Below, in pieces: positions 41,861-50,831 of a stretch of 64,000 nt of DNA (position 1 is its first letter; every line of letters begins with the position of its first letter). The notes beneath the pieces were generated by a model, which was given only the letters and a program-made list of their open reading frames with translations, was not told where the DNA came from and ran no database searches. The position numbers were made by a program, and so were the translations under genes. Source of the stretch: Candidatus Omnitrophota bacterium (GTDB lineage Bacteria; Hinthialibacterota; Hinthialibacteria; Hinthialibacterales; Hinthialibacteraceae); the NCBI GenBank assembly GCA_040755155.1, contig JBFMBP010000110.1:1-64000 (forward strand), written 5' to 3'.

Positions 41861-43696
41861 TTACCGCGCTCCCGACTGTTCCAATACGTCGAGGATGCTC
41901 TCATAGCGTCCGAAAGGCGGGAAGATGTACGCCCCTTTGATCTGGGGATGGCGGATGGCTTCGCGCAAAGTTTCCGCCGCGATGGCGATGCCTTCTTTCC
42001 GCTGCGTTTCTTTGGTGGGAGCGAGGCTTAACCGGCGGCGGATTTCGGCGGGCACTTGCATACCCGGGACGTTATTATGCAGAAACTCGGCGTTCTTGGC
42101 GCTCGCCAGTGGCAGCACGCCCACGAAAAATGGAATCGGCTTCACATGCGCTACTCGTTTTAAAAACGTCTCCAGCAATTCGGGATCGTACATCGGCTGG
42201 GAGAAAACATATTCCGCTCCGGCGTTGACCTTTTTCTCGTATCGATCCGCCTCCCGCTCCAAATCCGCCGCGCCGGGATTGCATCCCACACCGAGAACGA
42301 ACGACGTGCGTCCGTCCAGCGGACGCCCGGCGAAATCCAATCCATGATTCAAGCGATTCGCGCATTCTACTAAACCGATGGAATCGAGATCGAAGACGGC
42401 GGTGGCGTCGGGATAATAACCCATTTTAGGCGGATCGCCGGTAATGAGCATCAGGTTGCGCAAGTCGAGGGCGTTAGCGCTGATCAAATCCATCTGCAAG
42501 GCCAATAGATTCCGGTCTCGTCCGCAGACGTGAATGATGGTTTCGATCGGCGCTTCCCGCTTTACCAGCAACGCCAGCGCTGTCGGCGACATGCGCCCGG
42601 AAGCGCGGGGACCGTCGGCGATGTTGACGGCGTCGATGCCGTTTTCGTAAAGAAATTTCGCGCCCTGAACCGCCCGCTCCGCCGTAATCCCTTTCGGCGG
42701 ATCGAGTTCGACGGAAACGGCGAACTTCTTTCCCAACAACCGCCCGAACGGCGTCCGTTCTTCTAAGGGAATTGGCGGCAGAACGGGCGCATCCGTTTCC
42801 ACTAGACGCACGGAGGTCTGCCGCGGCTGCACGGAGCGCAAAAATACGGCCATTTCCTTAATCATGCGCGGCGTTGCTCCGCAGCATCCGCCGATGATGG
42901 ACGCTCCCCGCTGCAACAGGCGGCGCGCATATTCCGCCATGTATTCCGGCGAAGCGAGGTAGAGCGTTCGGCCTTCCACTTCTTTCGGCATACCGGCGTT
43001 GGGCATGGCGGAGATTTTCAGATCGTTCCCGGCGGCTTCCTTCACCATACCGAGCGCTTCCAACATCTCCGGCGGACCGCCTCCGCAGTTGAGTCCAACA
43101 AACCGGCTTCCCCACGACCGCGCTTTTTGCACCAGCTGCGCCGGGGCCACCGGTTGATGACGCGAAAAAACACCGATGGAAACGGATGGGATGACGGGAA
43201 TCGATCCATCCAACCCGGCGACGGCTTCAAAAGCCCATTCGAGTTGCTCCAAGGAAGTAAATGTTTCCAGTAACAGCAAATCGGCGCCGCTCTCGATCAA
43301 GTACGCCGCCTGTTCCCGGAAACTAGCCTGAATCGAAGCGGGCGTTTCGTTGGAAGCCAACGCGCTGGAGATCGGACCGATGGAACCGGCGGCGAAGACG
43401 GAATCCCCTGCCGCCTCCCGCAAAAGGGAAACGCCTCTCCGATTGATCTCTTTCGTCTTTTCTCCCAGGCCGAATGATTGGAGATGGATGCGATTGGCGC
43501 CGAAGGTATTGGTTGTCAGAATTTCGGCCCCGGCTTGAAGGTATTGTTCGTGAATTTCCCGCACAACCTCCGGATTGGTCAAGTTGAGCTCGTCGTAACA
43601 GCGGTTGACGAAAAATCCTCGCGCATAGATTTCCGTTCCCATCGCCCCGTCGGCGAGTATGACTCGCTTTTGCGCCGCTTCCAAAAAGGAATCCAT
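41861..43696 (-). CDS. Bifunctional homocysteine S-methyltransferase / methylenetetrahydrofolate reductase (YitJ-like)
   Basis: These 611 residues form two enzymes. Residues ~1-290 are a zinc homocysteine methyltransferase domain: LADGAMGTEIYARG, TTNTFGAN, GLNCGGGPPE and GGCCGATP supply the zinc cysteines. Residues ~310-611 are a MetF-type reductase barrel (FAVSVELDPPKG, NIADGPRASGRMSP, LMLITGDPPKMG, FSQPMYDPE). The same fusion occurs as B. subtilis YitJ and in many other phyla. It would supply 5-methyl-THF and methylate homocysteine to methionine. The ATG at 43696 gives the family's usual start; upstream in-frame ATGs add unrelated residues. Confidence 0.93.
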   Translation of the reverse strand: MDSFLEAAQKRVILADGAMGTEIYARGFFVNRCYDELNLTNPEVVREIHEQYLQAGAEILTTNTFGANRIHLQSFGLGEKTKEINRRGVSLLREAAGDSVFAAGSIGPISSALASNETPASIQASFREQAAYLIESGADLLLLETFTSLEQLEWAFEAVAGLDGSIPVIPSVSIGVFSRHQPVAPAQLVQKARSWGSRFVGLNCGGGPPEMLEALGMVKEAAGNDLKISAMPNAGMPKEVEGRTLYLASPEYMAEYARRLLQRGASIIGGCCGATPRMIKEMAVFLRSVQPRQTSVRLVETDAPVLPPIPLEERTPFGRLLGKKFAVSVELDPPKGITAERAVQGAKFLYENGIDAVNIADGPRASGRMSPTALALLVKREAPIETIIHVCGRDRNLLALQMDLISANALDLRNLMLITGDPPKMGYYPDATAVFDLDSIGLVECANRLNHGLDFAGRPLDGRTSFVLGVGCNPGAADLEREADRYEKKVNAGAEYVFSQPMYDPELLETFLKRVAHVKPIPFFVGVLPLASAKNAEFLHNNVPGMQVPAEIRRRLSLAPTKETQRKEGIAIAAETLREAIRHPQIKGAYIFPPFGRYESILDVLEQSGAR

Positions 43697-43800
43697 AACT
43701 CCAACTCTCTCATTCATTAGGATTAGAGGAATATCATAGCCATCCTGGCCGAAAACCAAACCACTGCATCGAGGAAGCGGCGGCTCCCGCGCCTCCGCGA

Positions 43801-43830
43801 TTGCCGGGCGATTCCTTTCCGTGATATACT
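43801..43830 (+). promoter_or_regulatory. Possible promoter for the TPR protein
   Basis: TTGCCG (43801-43806) and TATACT (43825-43830) are spaced 18 nt, with an extended -10 TG (TGATATACT). The leader would be ~125 nt. Confidence 0.5.
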
Positions 43831-43960
43831 ATAGTTGATTTATGAAATTCGTTCACGCGGGCGTTTGAAACAATCCCCTTGCCGCTAATGATCCTACGCC
43901 AACGTCTTTCTGAGGGAACGAAATTCGGAAAGCCGTTCATGCGAAAGGAGACGATGGATT

Positions 43961-44956
43961 ATGAAAAGGATATGTCTTTACTTCGCTTCCATCCTTATGC
44001 TGGGATGGTTCGCCCAGGCGGGCGGCGCTTTCTCCGAAGAAAGTTCGGATAGCGGGAAAAGCGCCACTAAGTCGCGCAGCAACGTATCGAAGAATTACGT
44101 GGAAAAATATAAAGAATCTTATAATGCTGGAAATTACGGCAAAAACTATCGTAAAGATTATCGCACCAATCCGATTCGAACGCACAGTACGGATTATCGA
44201 AACGTGCAGAAATTTCATTTGGAACAGCCGGTCAATTCGACGATGAATTTGAACGCCCTGGGTCAATCGCGCTTCGGAAAATCTTATACCCCGCGTTCCG
44301 GCCAAGCGTCAACGCAGGCGGCGAAGACAAAAACTGCGCCTGCTGCAGTGCAGCCGTCAGCGAACGTCAATCCGAAACAATCCATTCTCGTCAATCCCTA
44401 TCAACTTCTTCGCCTAGGAAATTATCCGATTCGAGGGGCTACGGCGGCGATCCAATTCGCTACGGCCATGAAGACGGTTTTTCCGGCTATTCGATCCGCC
44501 GCGGATATAGAAGCGGCTTCTCTGGCGATCGAAAATGCTACGCCTGAAATCACGCCTGTAGAAGACGAAAAAACCTTCGAAGCCCCGGTTCTTCGCTCTC
44601 CGGCGGAACTATTGTACGAACAAGGCGTCGACGCTTTTTCCAACCGCAATTACTATCAATCGCGAATCTATTTCGAACGCCTCTTGGCGATCGATCCGGA
44701 AAACGAAATGGTTCAGCTTTATTTCGGCCTCGATTATTTCGTTTTGGGAAATTACGCCGAAGCGAGAAAAGCCATCCAAAACGGCTTGGCTTTGGCGAGA
44801 AAATACCAGACCGAGATTCCGCCTTTGGAGAAATTCTTCCCCGCGCCTAGCGATTTCCGCGTGCAGAAATTCCGCCTGACCCGCTTTGTGGAAAAGAATC
44901 CCCAGGATGTCGACGCCGCCACGCTCCTGCTTCTCATCAATCAACCGGCGAAATAA
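43961..44956 (+). CDS. Secreted TPR-containing protein of unknown function
   Basis: These 331 residues begin with a signal peptide (~1-23). A low-complexity basic region rich in Tyr/Asn/Lys follows (~30-85, YVEKYKESYNAGNYGKNYRK). Then come a linker with Ala/Thr/Pro (~105-130) and a C-terminal helical region with at least two TPR-like units (LLYEQGVDAFSNRNYYQSRI, YFGLDYFVLGNYAEARKAIQ). AAAGGAG lies upstream. TPR units imply protein binding in the periplasm. I recognise no specific family. Confidence 0.65.
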   Translation: MKRICLYFASILMLGWFAQAGGAFSEESSDSGKSATKSRSNVSKNYVEKYKESYNAGNYGKNYRKDYRTNPIRTHSTDYRNVQKFHLEQPVNSTMNLNALGQSRFGKSYTPRSGQASTQAAKTKTAPAAVQPSANVNPKQSILVNPYQLLRLGNYPIRGATAAIQFATAMKTVFPAIRSAADIEAASLAIENATPEITPVEDEKTFEAPVLRSPAELLYEQGVDAFSNRNYYQSRIYFERLLAIDPENEMVQLYFGLDYFVLGNYAEARKAIQNGLALARKYQTEIPPLEKFFPAPSDFRVQKFRLTRFVEKNPQDVDAATLLLLINQPAK

Positions 44957-44974
44957 ATGATGAATGCGGGGTAG

Positions 44975-45031
44975 CGTAGGGTGGGATCAAAGCGAAGCGT
45001 AGCCCGCCATTGTCTCCAACGGCGGGCATAG
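44975..45031. repeat. GTAGGGTGGG palindrome and CCCGCC hairpin
   Basis: GTAGGGTGGGATC...AAGCGAAGCGTAG is followed by CCCGCCATTG...CAACGGCGGG. These blocks match the repeats at 29843-29868 and 41713-41732 respectively. They directly precede a GATGGGTC pair, so three repeat families are stacked in this 170-bp gap. Confidence 0.55.
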
Positions 45032-45035
45032 AAAT

Positions 45036-45115
45036 GTAGGATGGGTCGCGTTTTTTGACCCATCGATATTATGATATCAAATAATTGATGGGTCAAACAA
45101 CATGACCCATCCTAC
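45036..45115. repeat. GATGGGTC palindrome pair, intact
   Basis: GTAGGATGGGTC...TTTTTTGACCCATC and GATGGGTCAAACAACATGACC...CCTAC form two hairpin arms in inverted orientation, separated by ~22 AT-rich bases. It is the best-preserved copy with 59528-59606. Confidence 0.7.
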
Positions 45116-45128
45116 GATTTTAAGTTAA

Positions 45129-47807
45129 ATGAACTTCCCTATGATCCTTCCTAAGAATTATTGCTTCGCGCTGCTTTTCCTGTTGTTGCTTTTACCCGCT
45201 GCCTCTTTGTGGGCGGCTCCCTTCGACATCCTGCCGCCCATTCCGGCGGGCATTATCGCCAAAGCGCAAAAGGGAATTCATCCCTTTCTCCTCGCCGACG
45301 AGGATCGATTCCGCGAGGGACGGCGCGAGTTCCGCCAGGAATCCTCTACTCCCCGCTATAAAGAATTCAAAAAGCGCGTGGAAGGCTTCTTCGATAAAGA
45401 ATCGCCTTGGTATCTCGGCGAAGGGCCTTTGAGCGGCGCCGCCGAATTTCACCCCGGCAAATTATCGGACGAGGATTTGCGCTTTTACTCCAAAATGCTT
45501 TGCGAGACAGCGCTCTATATGGGTTACGAGCAGGAACGATGGACTATCAATCGCCTCATGAAGGAGGTCTCACTTCTTCTCGACGAACTCGCTCCCGGCG
45601 AAGCGCCATCCAAACCATCCATTACGCCTGATCAAACGTCCTTTTCGGCAAAGGATGCCTATCTTCTCGCTCTGACTTCTATTTTATACGACATGGTCTA
45701 TTTCCGCTTCGACACCGTCGACCGCCATGCGCCGAACAATCGAATGCGGGAATTGCGCGACCGCCTGGCCGCTTTCTGCAACTCTTCCAAATCCGAAACG
45801 CTGCCTCCCGACGAGCAAATAATTTTAGGAACCAGCCTCGGCCTTTCGACGCTTTTCTGCATCTCCGTCTACTCCTTCGAATGGGAAAAGAAGGAAGCCT
45901 TCAACCTGCAATCCTACCTTCCCGACCTTTACCGCGCCGCTGCGCTCACGCGCAAAGGCTTCGACGGTATGATTGCGCCGGATAAGCGAATCCGCGCTTC
46001 TCTTCCCCGCCTGGAAAGCGTTTTTCTCATCGCCATTCCCTGGCTCGAACGCCTGAAAGAGAACGGATATTATTTCGCTCCCGGCAAGGGGATGTTCGCC
46101 GAAGCCGTCGCCGCTTTGGAATCGCACCGAATGCCGTCTTCGTCCAAGATTATTCATCCCAATTATGCGCCGCCATTGAGCAATCCCTGGATTCCAAGTT
46201 CTTATGCCTTGTTTAAAGCCATCGATCCCAAGATGTACGCCGATAAAAACGTCAAAGAAGCGTCCGGAACCGTCCAAGCCGTTGCTTCGGAAAATGAGGA
46301 CCTTCCCATCCCGCCGCCACAACCGCGTACATTGCAAGAACTCAAAGAACGAATCTTTAAAGAGAATCCCAAAGGCCGTCCGCTTACTCTACGGGAACAG
46401 CTGGAATATCTCGGCCAGCCCCGCAAGGAAATTCCCGAACCGCTGCCTACCTTAGCAAGCGCGCCCTCGTCCCGCGAAGCGGGATGGACTCGACCGGCGA
46501 ATGTGGAACTGCCTTCTCTTTGGGGCGCCGTCTATTGGTTGGCGGCGAGGGAAAACCCTTCCTCTGAGGCGAAATCGATCTGGGAAGATCTGGCCAGCGA
46601 AACGGATTCCCATCCCCTGACGTACTTGCATAAAACCACCCTTACCGCCAAAGGCGCAACGCCCGCAGACCGGGAGGATTTGATCCAATATCCCGAATCC
46701 GGCTTTACCCTATACTCCACCCGCTCCTTGCGAAGCCATTACATCCTTTCCTCTCAAGCGGCGGCGGAGACGGTCATCACGCCAACTTACTCCATCCATC
46801 ATGAAAGTTTCTTCATGAACGACAACGGTTTCGATTGGCGTTGGTTCCACGAAATTCCCGCTGAAGGCGCCTTGAAATCCGCGCCGGGCGCTTCCTCTAT
46901 CAAGACGGCGTCGCCAGTACTCTCGCCGATTTTCTCCTGCTGGAGTTCGGATTCGCCCGTGGGAAAAAGTTACGTCCTGCGGCGCCATTTCGAAGGCGCA
47001 GGCGCCGCCTATACCGCCGCGATCCATTTTCCCGCTCAAAAAGCCAGCGGCGGCCGCATCGATCATATCGTCTTCTCCCTCCCGCCCAACAGCGCGGGAC
47101 TCGTGGATTCCGACGTTCGCGAATTCATCCAAATCGTCCCCGAGAAGGACGAATTATACGATGAACCCAGCAGTTTCGAGGAATGGCAAATGAAGCGCTC
47201 CAAAGAACGCAGGGGCGAAATCGAACAAGCCAAGGGAGAGAAATTGCGGATTTTTTTATCGGCGGATGCGCTCAAGAACGCCGCTGTCAGCGACGGCTCG
47301 CTCGGAACCATTCTGGATATAGAACTAGCAACTCCCGATAAGCCTTTCTTTTATATGATTACGCCCGAACAGCCGGGGCGTGAGCAATTCAAACCCAAGT
47401 ACGCTTCCATTCCTATGCCCGGCATCCGCGTTCTCGAATGGCGGCACGGCGTCGAGATGCTGGCGATTAATATGGGAGACGGAATCCACAATCCATTCGT
47501 GGATTCCGACGCCGATATCGCCATTATGATTCAGGAAAACAGTTCCAAGCGCATTTCCTATATGATGGTCAATGGAACCTACCTGCGCGCGAAATTCATG
47601 CCTTCCGAAGGGGACTTTACTCTTCTCGCCGATACGAAAGGCGAACGCATGAATGTAGTATGGAATTCCCGCCGCCTTTACGCCAACCTTCCCCCGCGAT
47701 CCATGAGCGTTTTTCATGCGCCGGATATCGTTGGTTTCGATTGTCCGGGAACCGTGATAAAATACGGGCGCACCGGAAGACAAGCCGTAGTCTGGGAAAA
47801 GAAATGA
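45129..47807 (+). CDS. Large secreted protein, possibly polysaccharide-lyase-like; unassigned
   Basis: This 892-residue protein has a signal peptide (~13-30). The N-terminal ~370 residues are mostly helical (HPFLLADEDRFREGRREFRQ...MLCETALYMGYEQERWTINR), as in (alpha/alpha) toroids. The C-terminal ~450 residues are beta-rich (FTLYSTRSLRSHYILSSQAA, DNGFDWRWFHEIPAEG). This order recalls heparinase II/III-like lyases, but I cannot place catalytic His/Tyr residues, so the assignment is only structural analogy. The ATG has no obvious Shine-Dalgarno and is preceded by the stacked repeats; a second ATG lies four codons later. Confidence 0.5.
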   Translation: MNFPMILPKNYCFALLFLLLLLPAASLWAAPFDILPPIPAGIIAKAQKGIHPFLLADEDRFREGRREFRQESSTPRYKEFKKRVEGFFDKESPWYLGEGPLSGAAEFHPGKLSDEDLRFYSKMLCETALYMGYEQERWTINRLMKEVSLLLDELAPGEAPSKPSITPDQTSFSAKDAYLLALTSILYDMVYFRFDTVDRHAPNNRMRELRDRLAAFCNSSKSETLPPDEQIILGTSLGLSTLFCISVYSFEWEKKEAFNLQSYLPDLYRAAALTRKGFDGMIAPDKRIRASLPRLESVFLIAIPWLERLKENGYYFAPGKGMFAEAVAALESHRMPSSSKIIHPNYAPPLSNPWIPSSYALFKAIDPKMYADKNVKEASGTVQAVASENEDLPIPPPQPRTLQELKERIFKENPKGRPLTLREQLEYLGQPRKEIPEPLPTLASAPSSREAGWTRPANVELPSLWGAVYWLAARENPSSEAKSIWEDLASETDSHPLTYLHKTTLTAKGATPADREDLIQYPESGFTLYSTRSLRSHYILSSQAAAETVITPTYSIHHESFFMNDNGFDWRWFHEIPAEGALKSAPGASSIKTASPVLSPIFSCWSSDSPVGKSYVLRRHFEGAGAAYTAAIHFPAQKASGGRIDHIVFSLPPNSAGLVDSDVREFIQIVPEKDELYDEPSSFEEWQMKRSKERRGEIEQAKGEKLRIFLSADALKNAAVSDGSLGTILDIELATPDKPFFYMITPEQPGREQFKPKYASIPMPGIRVLEWRHGVEMLAINMGDGIHNPFVDSDADIAIMIQENSSKRISYMMVNGTYLRAKFMPSEGDFTLLADTKGERMNVVWNSRRLYANLPPRSMSVFHAPDIVGFDCPGTVIKYGRTGRQAVVWEKK

Positions 47808-48259
47808 TGAGTGATGAATGATGAATGATGAATGAAGAATGAAAATCATGGCATCCTTCAAAGGACGAAAGATTTTGCATTGCGGATTATCCGGCTTTAT
47901 ACAGCTTTACCAAAAACAACCGAAGCTCAAGTAATCGGTAAGCAGATATTACGTTCAGGAACATCTGTCGGCGCTCATGTCAGAGAAGGCAAGCGCAGCC
48001 GGTCCGACGCCGAAATGATTAGCAAGACCGAAGGCGCATTACAGGAATTGGAAGAAACGATATATTGGTTAGAACTTCTTGTAGATTCCGGCATAGTCAA
48101 AACTGAATTGCTTTCTGACCTGATGAATGAAACAAACGAACTAATAGCGATTTTGGTTTCCAGCGTAAAAACAATCAAAGCGCGAAGGAAAAATATGGAA
48201 TGAAAAATGAGAAAGCGATGTTAAAAAAACTCATCATTCATCATTCATCACTCATCATT
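47803..48259. mobile_element. Four-helix (23S IVP) gene bracketed by 29-bp perfect inverted repeats
   Basis: The left arm (47803-47831) is AATGATG-AGTGATG-AATGATG-AATGATG-A. The right arm (48231-48259) is its exact reverse complement. Between them is only the IVP-family gene. The unit is 457 bp. Both arms are built from the GATGAAT heptamer found elsewhere in direct orientation, but this long, perfectly matched inverted pairing, including the odd AGTGATG unit, is seen only here. Confidence 0.5.
47832..48203 (+). CDS. Four-helix bundle protein of the 23S rRNA intervening-sequence (IVP) family
   Basis: These 123 residues form four predicted helices with the family signatures RTKDFALRIIRLYTALPKT, IGKQILRSGTSVGAHVREG and the acidic-rich EGALQELEETIYWLELL. 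Proteins of this family were first found inside intervening sequences of 23S rRNA genes and are also widespread as stand-alone genes. Their biochemical role is unknown; the related avd protein works with diversity-generating reverse transcriptases. The ATG follows immediately after the left inverted repeat and has no Shine-Dalgarno. No reverse transcriptase is nearby. Confidence 0.88.
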   Translation: MKNENHGILQRTKDFALRIIRLYTALPKTTEAQVIGKQILRSGTSVGAHVREGKRSRSDAEMISKTEGALQELEETIYWLELLVDSGIVKTELLSDLMNETNELIAILVSSVKTIKARRKNME

Positions 48260-48276
48260 CCAAAGAGGAGTTTCCA

Positions 48277-49674
48277 TTGATTCCTAAAGAAGAGATCGTT
48301 TCCGCCTTAAAGCGGATTGTGGAGCCGGATCGCGTTCTCAGCGATCCGGAAGACGTTGTCACTTACGCTTACGACGGTACGCCCAATCTCAACGCCGCGC
48401 CCGCCGCCATCGTTTATCCTACCAGCACAGATGAGGTTTCCGGCATCATGCGCTGGGCCTACGATCGCAAGGTCCCCGTCGTGCCGCGCGGCTCCGGCAC
48501 CGGCCTTTCCGGCGGCAGCGTCCCGCTGGAAGGCGGCGTCGTACTCTGCCTTGTACGCATGAACCGCATCTTGGAAGTCGACGAAGAAAACTTGACGATC
48601 CTGGCCGAACCGGGCGTCATCACCGCCGATCTGGCCGCCGAAGCGGCGAAGCATGGCCTGTTTTATCCGCCGGATCCGGGATCGATGAAAATCTCCACCA
48701 TCGGCGGCAACGTCGTGGAAAATTCCGGCGGCCTGCGCTGCCTCAAATACGGCGTGACGGAAGATTACGTCCTCGGCATGGAAGCCGTCCTCGCGGATGG
48801 TTCCGTCTTTTGGACGGGAAGCAAATCGAAAAAAGACGTCGCTGGATACAACCTGAAAAAGATGCTTGTCAGTTCCGAAGGCACGCTGGGCGTCATTACG
48901 AAAATTCTGCTGCGCCTTATTCCTCCTCCCGCCGCGTCACGAACGCTGCTTGCTTTCTTTCCCGACGTCGTATCGGCGGGCAAGGCGGTGGCGGGAATCA
49001 TTGCAGGCAAGATCATTCCCTGCGCGTTGGAATTTTTAGATAACGTGACCATCAATTGCGTCGAGGATCACGCCCATCTCGGCCTGCCCCGCGACATCGG
49101 CGCCTTGCTTCTCATTCAGACGGACGGCCATCCTGCCCAAGTCGAGGAAGAAGCGGCGAAAATCCGCGCCATCTGCGAAGAGAACGGCTCTACGGGCGTA
49201 AAAACGGCGCAGACGGCGGAAGAAGCCGAGCAGCTGGCCCAAGCCCGCCGCATGGCGCTCGCTTCCCTTGCCCGACGCAAACCCACCACCATCCTTGAAG
49301 ACGCCACCGTACCCCGCAGCAAAGTGCCCGACATGCTGGCTTTCATTGAAGAAACCCGCAAGAAATACAACCTCGAAATCGGCACCTTCGGCCACGCCGG
49401 CGACGGCAATCTTCACCCTACTTGCCTCACCGACGAAAGAGACAAGGAAGAGATGCATCGGGTCGAACTAGCCTTCGACGAAATCTTCAAAAAAGCCATC
49501 GCCCTCGGCGGCACGGTTACCGGCGAGCATGGCGTCGGCTGCGTCAAGAGCAAATATCTTCCTCTCATGGTGGGAGAAGCGAGCATGAACGTCATGCGCC
49601 GAATCAAGCGCGTCTTCGATCCCGAAGGAATCCTCAATCCCGGCAAGATTTTTATTGATAAAGATGGGAAATGA
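48277..49674 (+). CDS. glcD: FAD-linked glycolate/D-lactate oxidase subunit
   Basis: This 465-residue GlcD-type flavoprotein has a PCMH-type FAD-binding domain (~35-215, IVYPTSTDEVSGIMRWA, VVPRGSGTGLSGGS, GLFYPPDPGS). The C-terminal FAD-oxidase domain has GTFGHAGDGNLHP and VTGEHGVGCVKSKYLP. It oxidises 2-hydroxy acids such as glycolate or D-lactate. The start is a TTG (48277) with AGAGGAG at correct spacing. GlcE and GlcF subunits are not adjacent, so the enzyme may use separate partners. Confidence 0.92.
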   Translation: MIPKEEIVSALKRIVEPDRVLSDPEDVVTYAYDGTPNLNAAPAAIVYPTSTDEVSGIMRWAYDRKVPVVPRGSGTGLSGGSVPLEGGVVLCLVRMNRILEVDEENLTILAEPGVITADLAAEAAKHGLFYPPDPGSMKISTIGGNVVENSGGLRCLKYGVTEDYVLGMEAVLADGSVFWTGSKSKKDVAGYNLKKMLVSSEGTLGVITKILLRLIPPPAASRTLLAFFPDVVSAGKAVAGIIAGKIIPCALEFLDNVTINCVEDHAHLGLPRDIGALLLIQTDGHPAQVEEEAAKIRAICEENGSTGVKTAQTAEEAEQLAQARRMALASLARRKPTTILEDATVPRSKVPDMLAFIEETRKKYNLEIGTFGHAGDGNLHPTCLTDERDKEEMHRVELAFDEIFKKAIALGGTVTGEHGVGCVKSKYLPLMVGEASMNVMRRIKRVFDPEGILNPGKIFIDKDGK

Positions 49675-49712
49675 TGAGTGAAATCCGACTTCAAATTCTC
49701 CCCCCAAACTTG

Positions 49713-50665
49713 GCTACTCTCCGTACACAGCGGAGGAGGGATATAATCTGAGCCAGAGGAGGAGAAGCGTCAAGCAGAATCAAACGATTTTCATAATACT
49801 ATATTAGAGTTGAAAGTTGAGGGAATAGCGATGCTAAATTTTACCAAGGGGTTTTCACGGATCGCCGTTTGGAGGCTCGTGGAAACCGCATAGTAGACGC
49901 CATCAGCCAAAAAAAGTCGGCCATTGCGAACCGTTATTGCGCGAATTCCACCGATGAAATGGGAAGCCGAAGATTCATGTCGAATCCGCGGATAGAAAAC
50001 AAACAGCTCAAGAACGCGTGCTACGCTTTTTGCCGGGAACGGGCGAAGGAGACGCTTCTTCCGCCGTATGTGGAAATCTACGCCGTGGAGATTCGCGAGA
50101 AAGCGGAGAGCGTTCCGAAAGAGGAAGAGCCGATTCTCTGGCGCCTGGCGACCACCGTCGAAATCGAAACCGTCGAGACGGCGCGTCAAAGCGCGCAATG
50201 GTATTCCTGCCGGTGGTGGATTGAAGAATTGTTCCGAGTCATGAAGAAAGAGGGACTCAACGTCGAGGGATCGCAGTTCGAAACCGGCTTGGCCTTGAAG
50301 CGCTTGGCGATCATGGTCTTGCAAGCGGCGCTGCAAATCATGCAATTGACGGCGGTCCGCGCGGGAACCTATGAAATTCCGCCGGAGACCGTCTTCACCC
50401 AGGATGAATTGGTTTTTCAAGAACAATTGCTTCCCGGCGTCGAAGGCAAAACGCAAAAACAGAAAAATCCCTATCCCCGGTCCAACTTGGCTTGGAGCGC
50501 GTGGATTATTGCTCGCTTGGGAGGCTGGAAGACGTATTATTCGCGATCCGCTCCCCCCCTGGCCCTATTACGATGAAACGAGGTTTAGAATGTTTTTACC
50601 AACAATTCTCCGGCTGGCGCCTCGCCTCTTCTTTCCACACCTGAAAAATGTGTACGGAGAGTAGC
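49713..50665 (+). mobile_element. Internally deleted IS4-type element with both ends
   Basis: Seventeen-bp perfect terminal inverted repeats, GCTACTCTCCGTACACA (49713-49729) and its complement (50649-50665), enclose a transposase fragment. The 953-bp length is short of the ~1.4-1.6 kb of intact IS4-group elements. The left part between 49730 and 49868 has no coherent transposase frame. No clear target duplication flanks the ends. Confidence 0.75.
49869..50576 (+). pseudogene. IS4-family transposase, C-terminal fragment
   Basis: A 235-codon frame encodes the C-terminal part of an IS4/Tn5-type DDE transposase. It includes PPYVEIYAVEIRE, EPILWRLATTVEIETVETA and WYSCRWWIEELFRVMKKEGL, where the catalytic Glu of the Y-(2)-R-(3)-E motif lies. 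The N-terminal region with the first catalytic Asp residues is missing, and the first ~50 residues look unrelated. The element cannot move by itself. Confidence 0.8.
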
Positions 50666-50831
50666 AATCAGCAATCTAAGAAGAGGGATAAAAAAACAGC
50701 AATCTTTATCCAGGTTGGTATTATATATATCGATATGCTGCAAAATAATCCATATCTCTCGATCCATCCATCTCTATCGATATCCAAAAATGATACTCTG
50801 AAAAACTAAACCCATCCCCCTATTTATCCCT

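Noticed and set aside
47803-48262. Heptamer tracts considered as a CRISPR array.
   Set aside because: Units are 7 bp, directly tandem with no spacers, and there are no cas genes.
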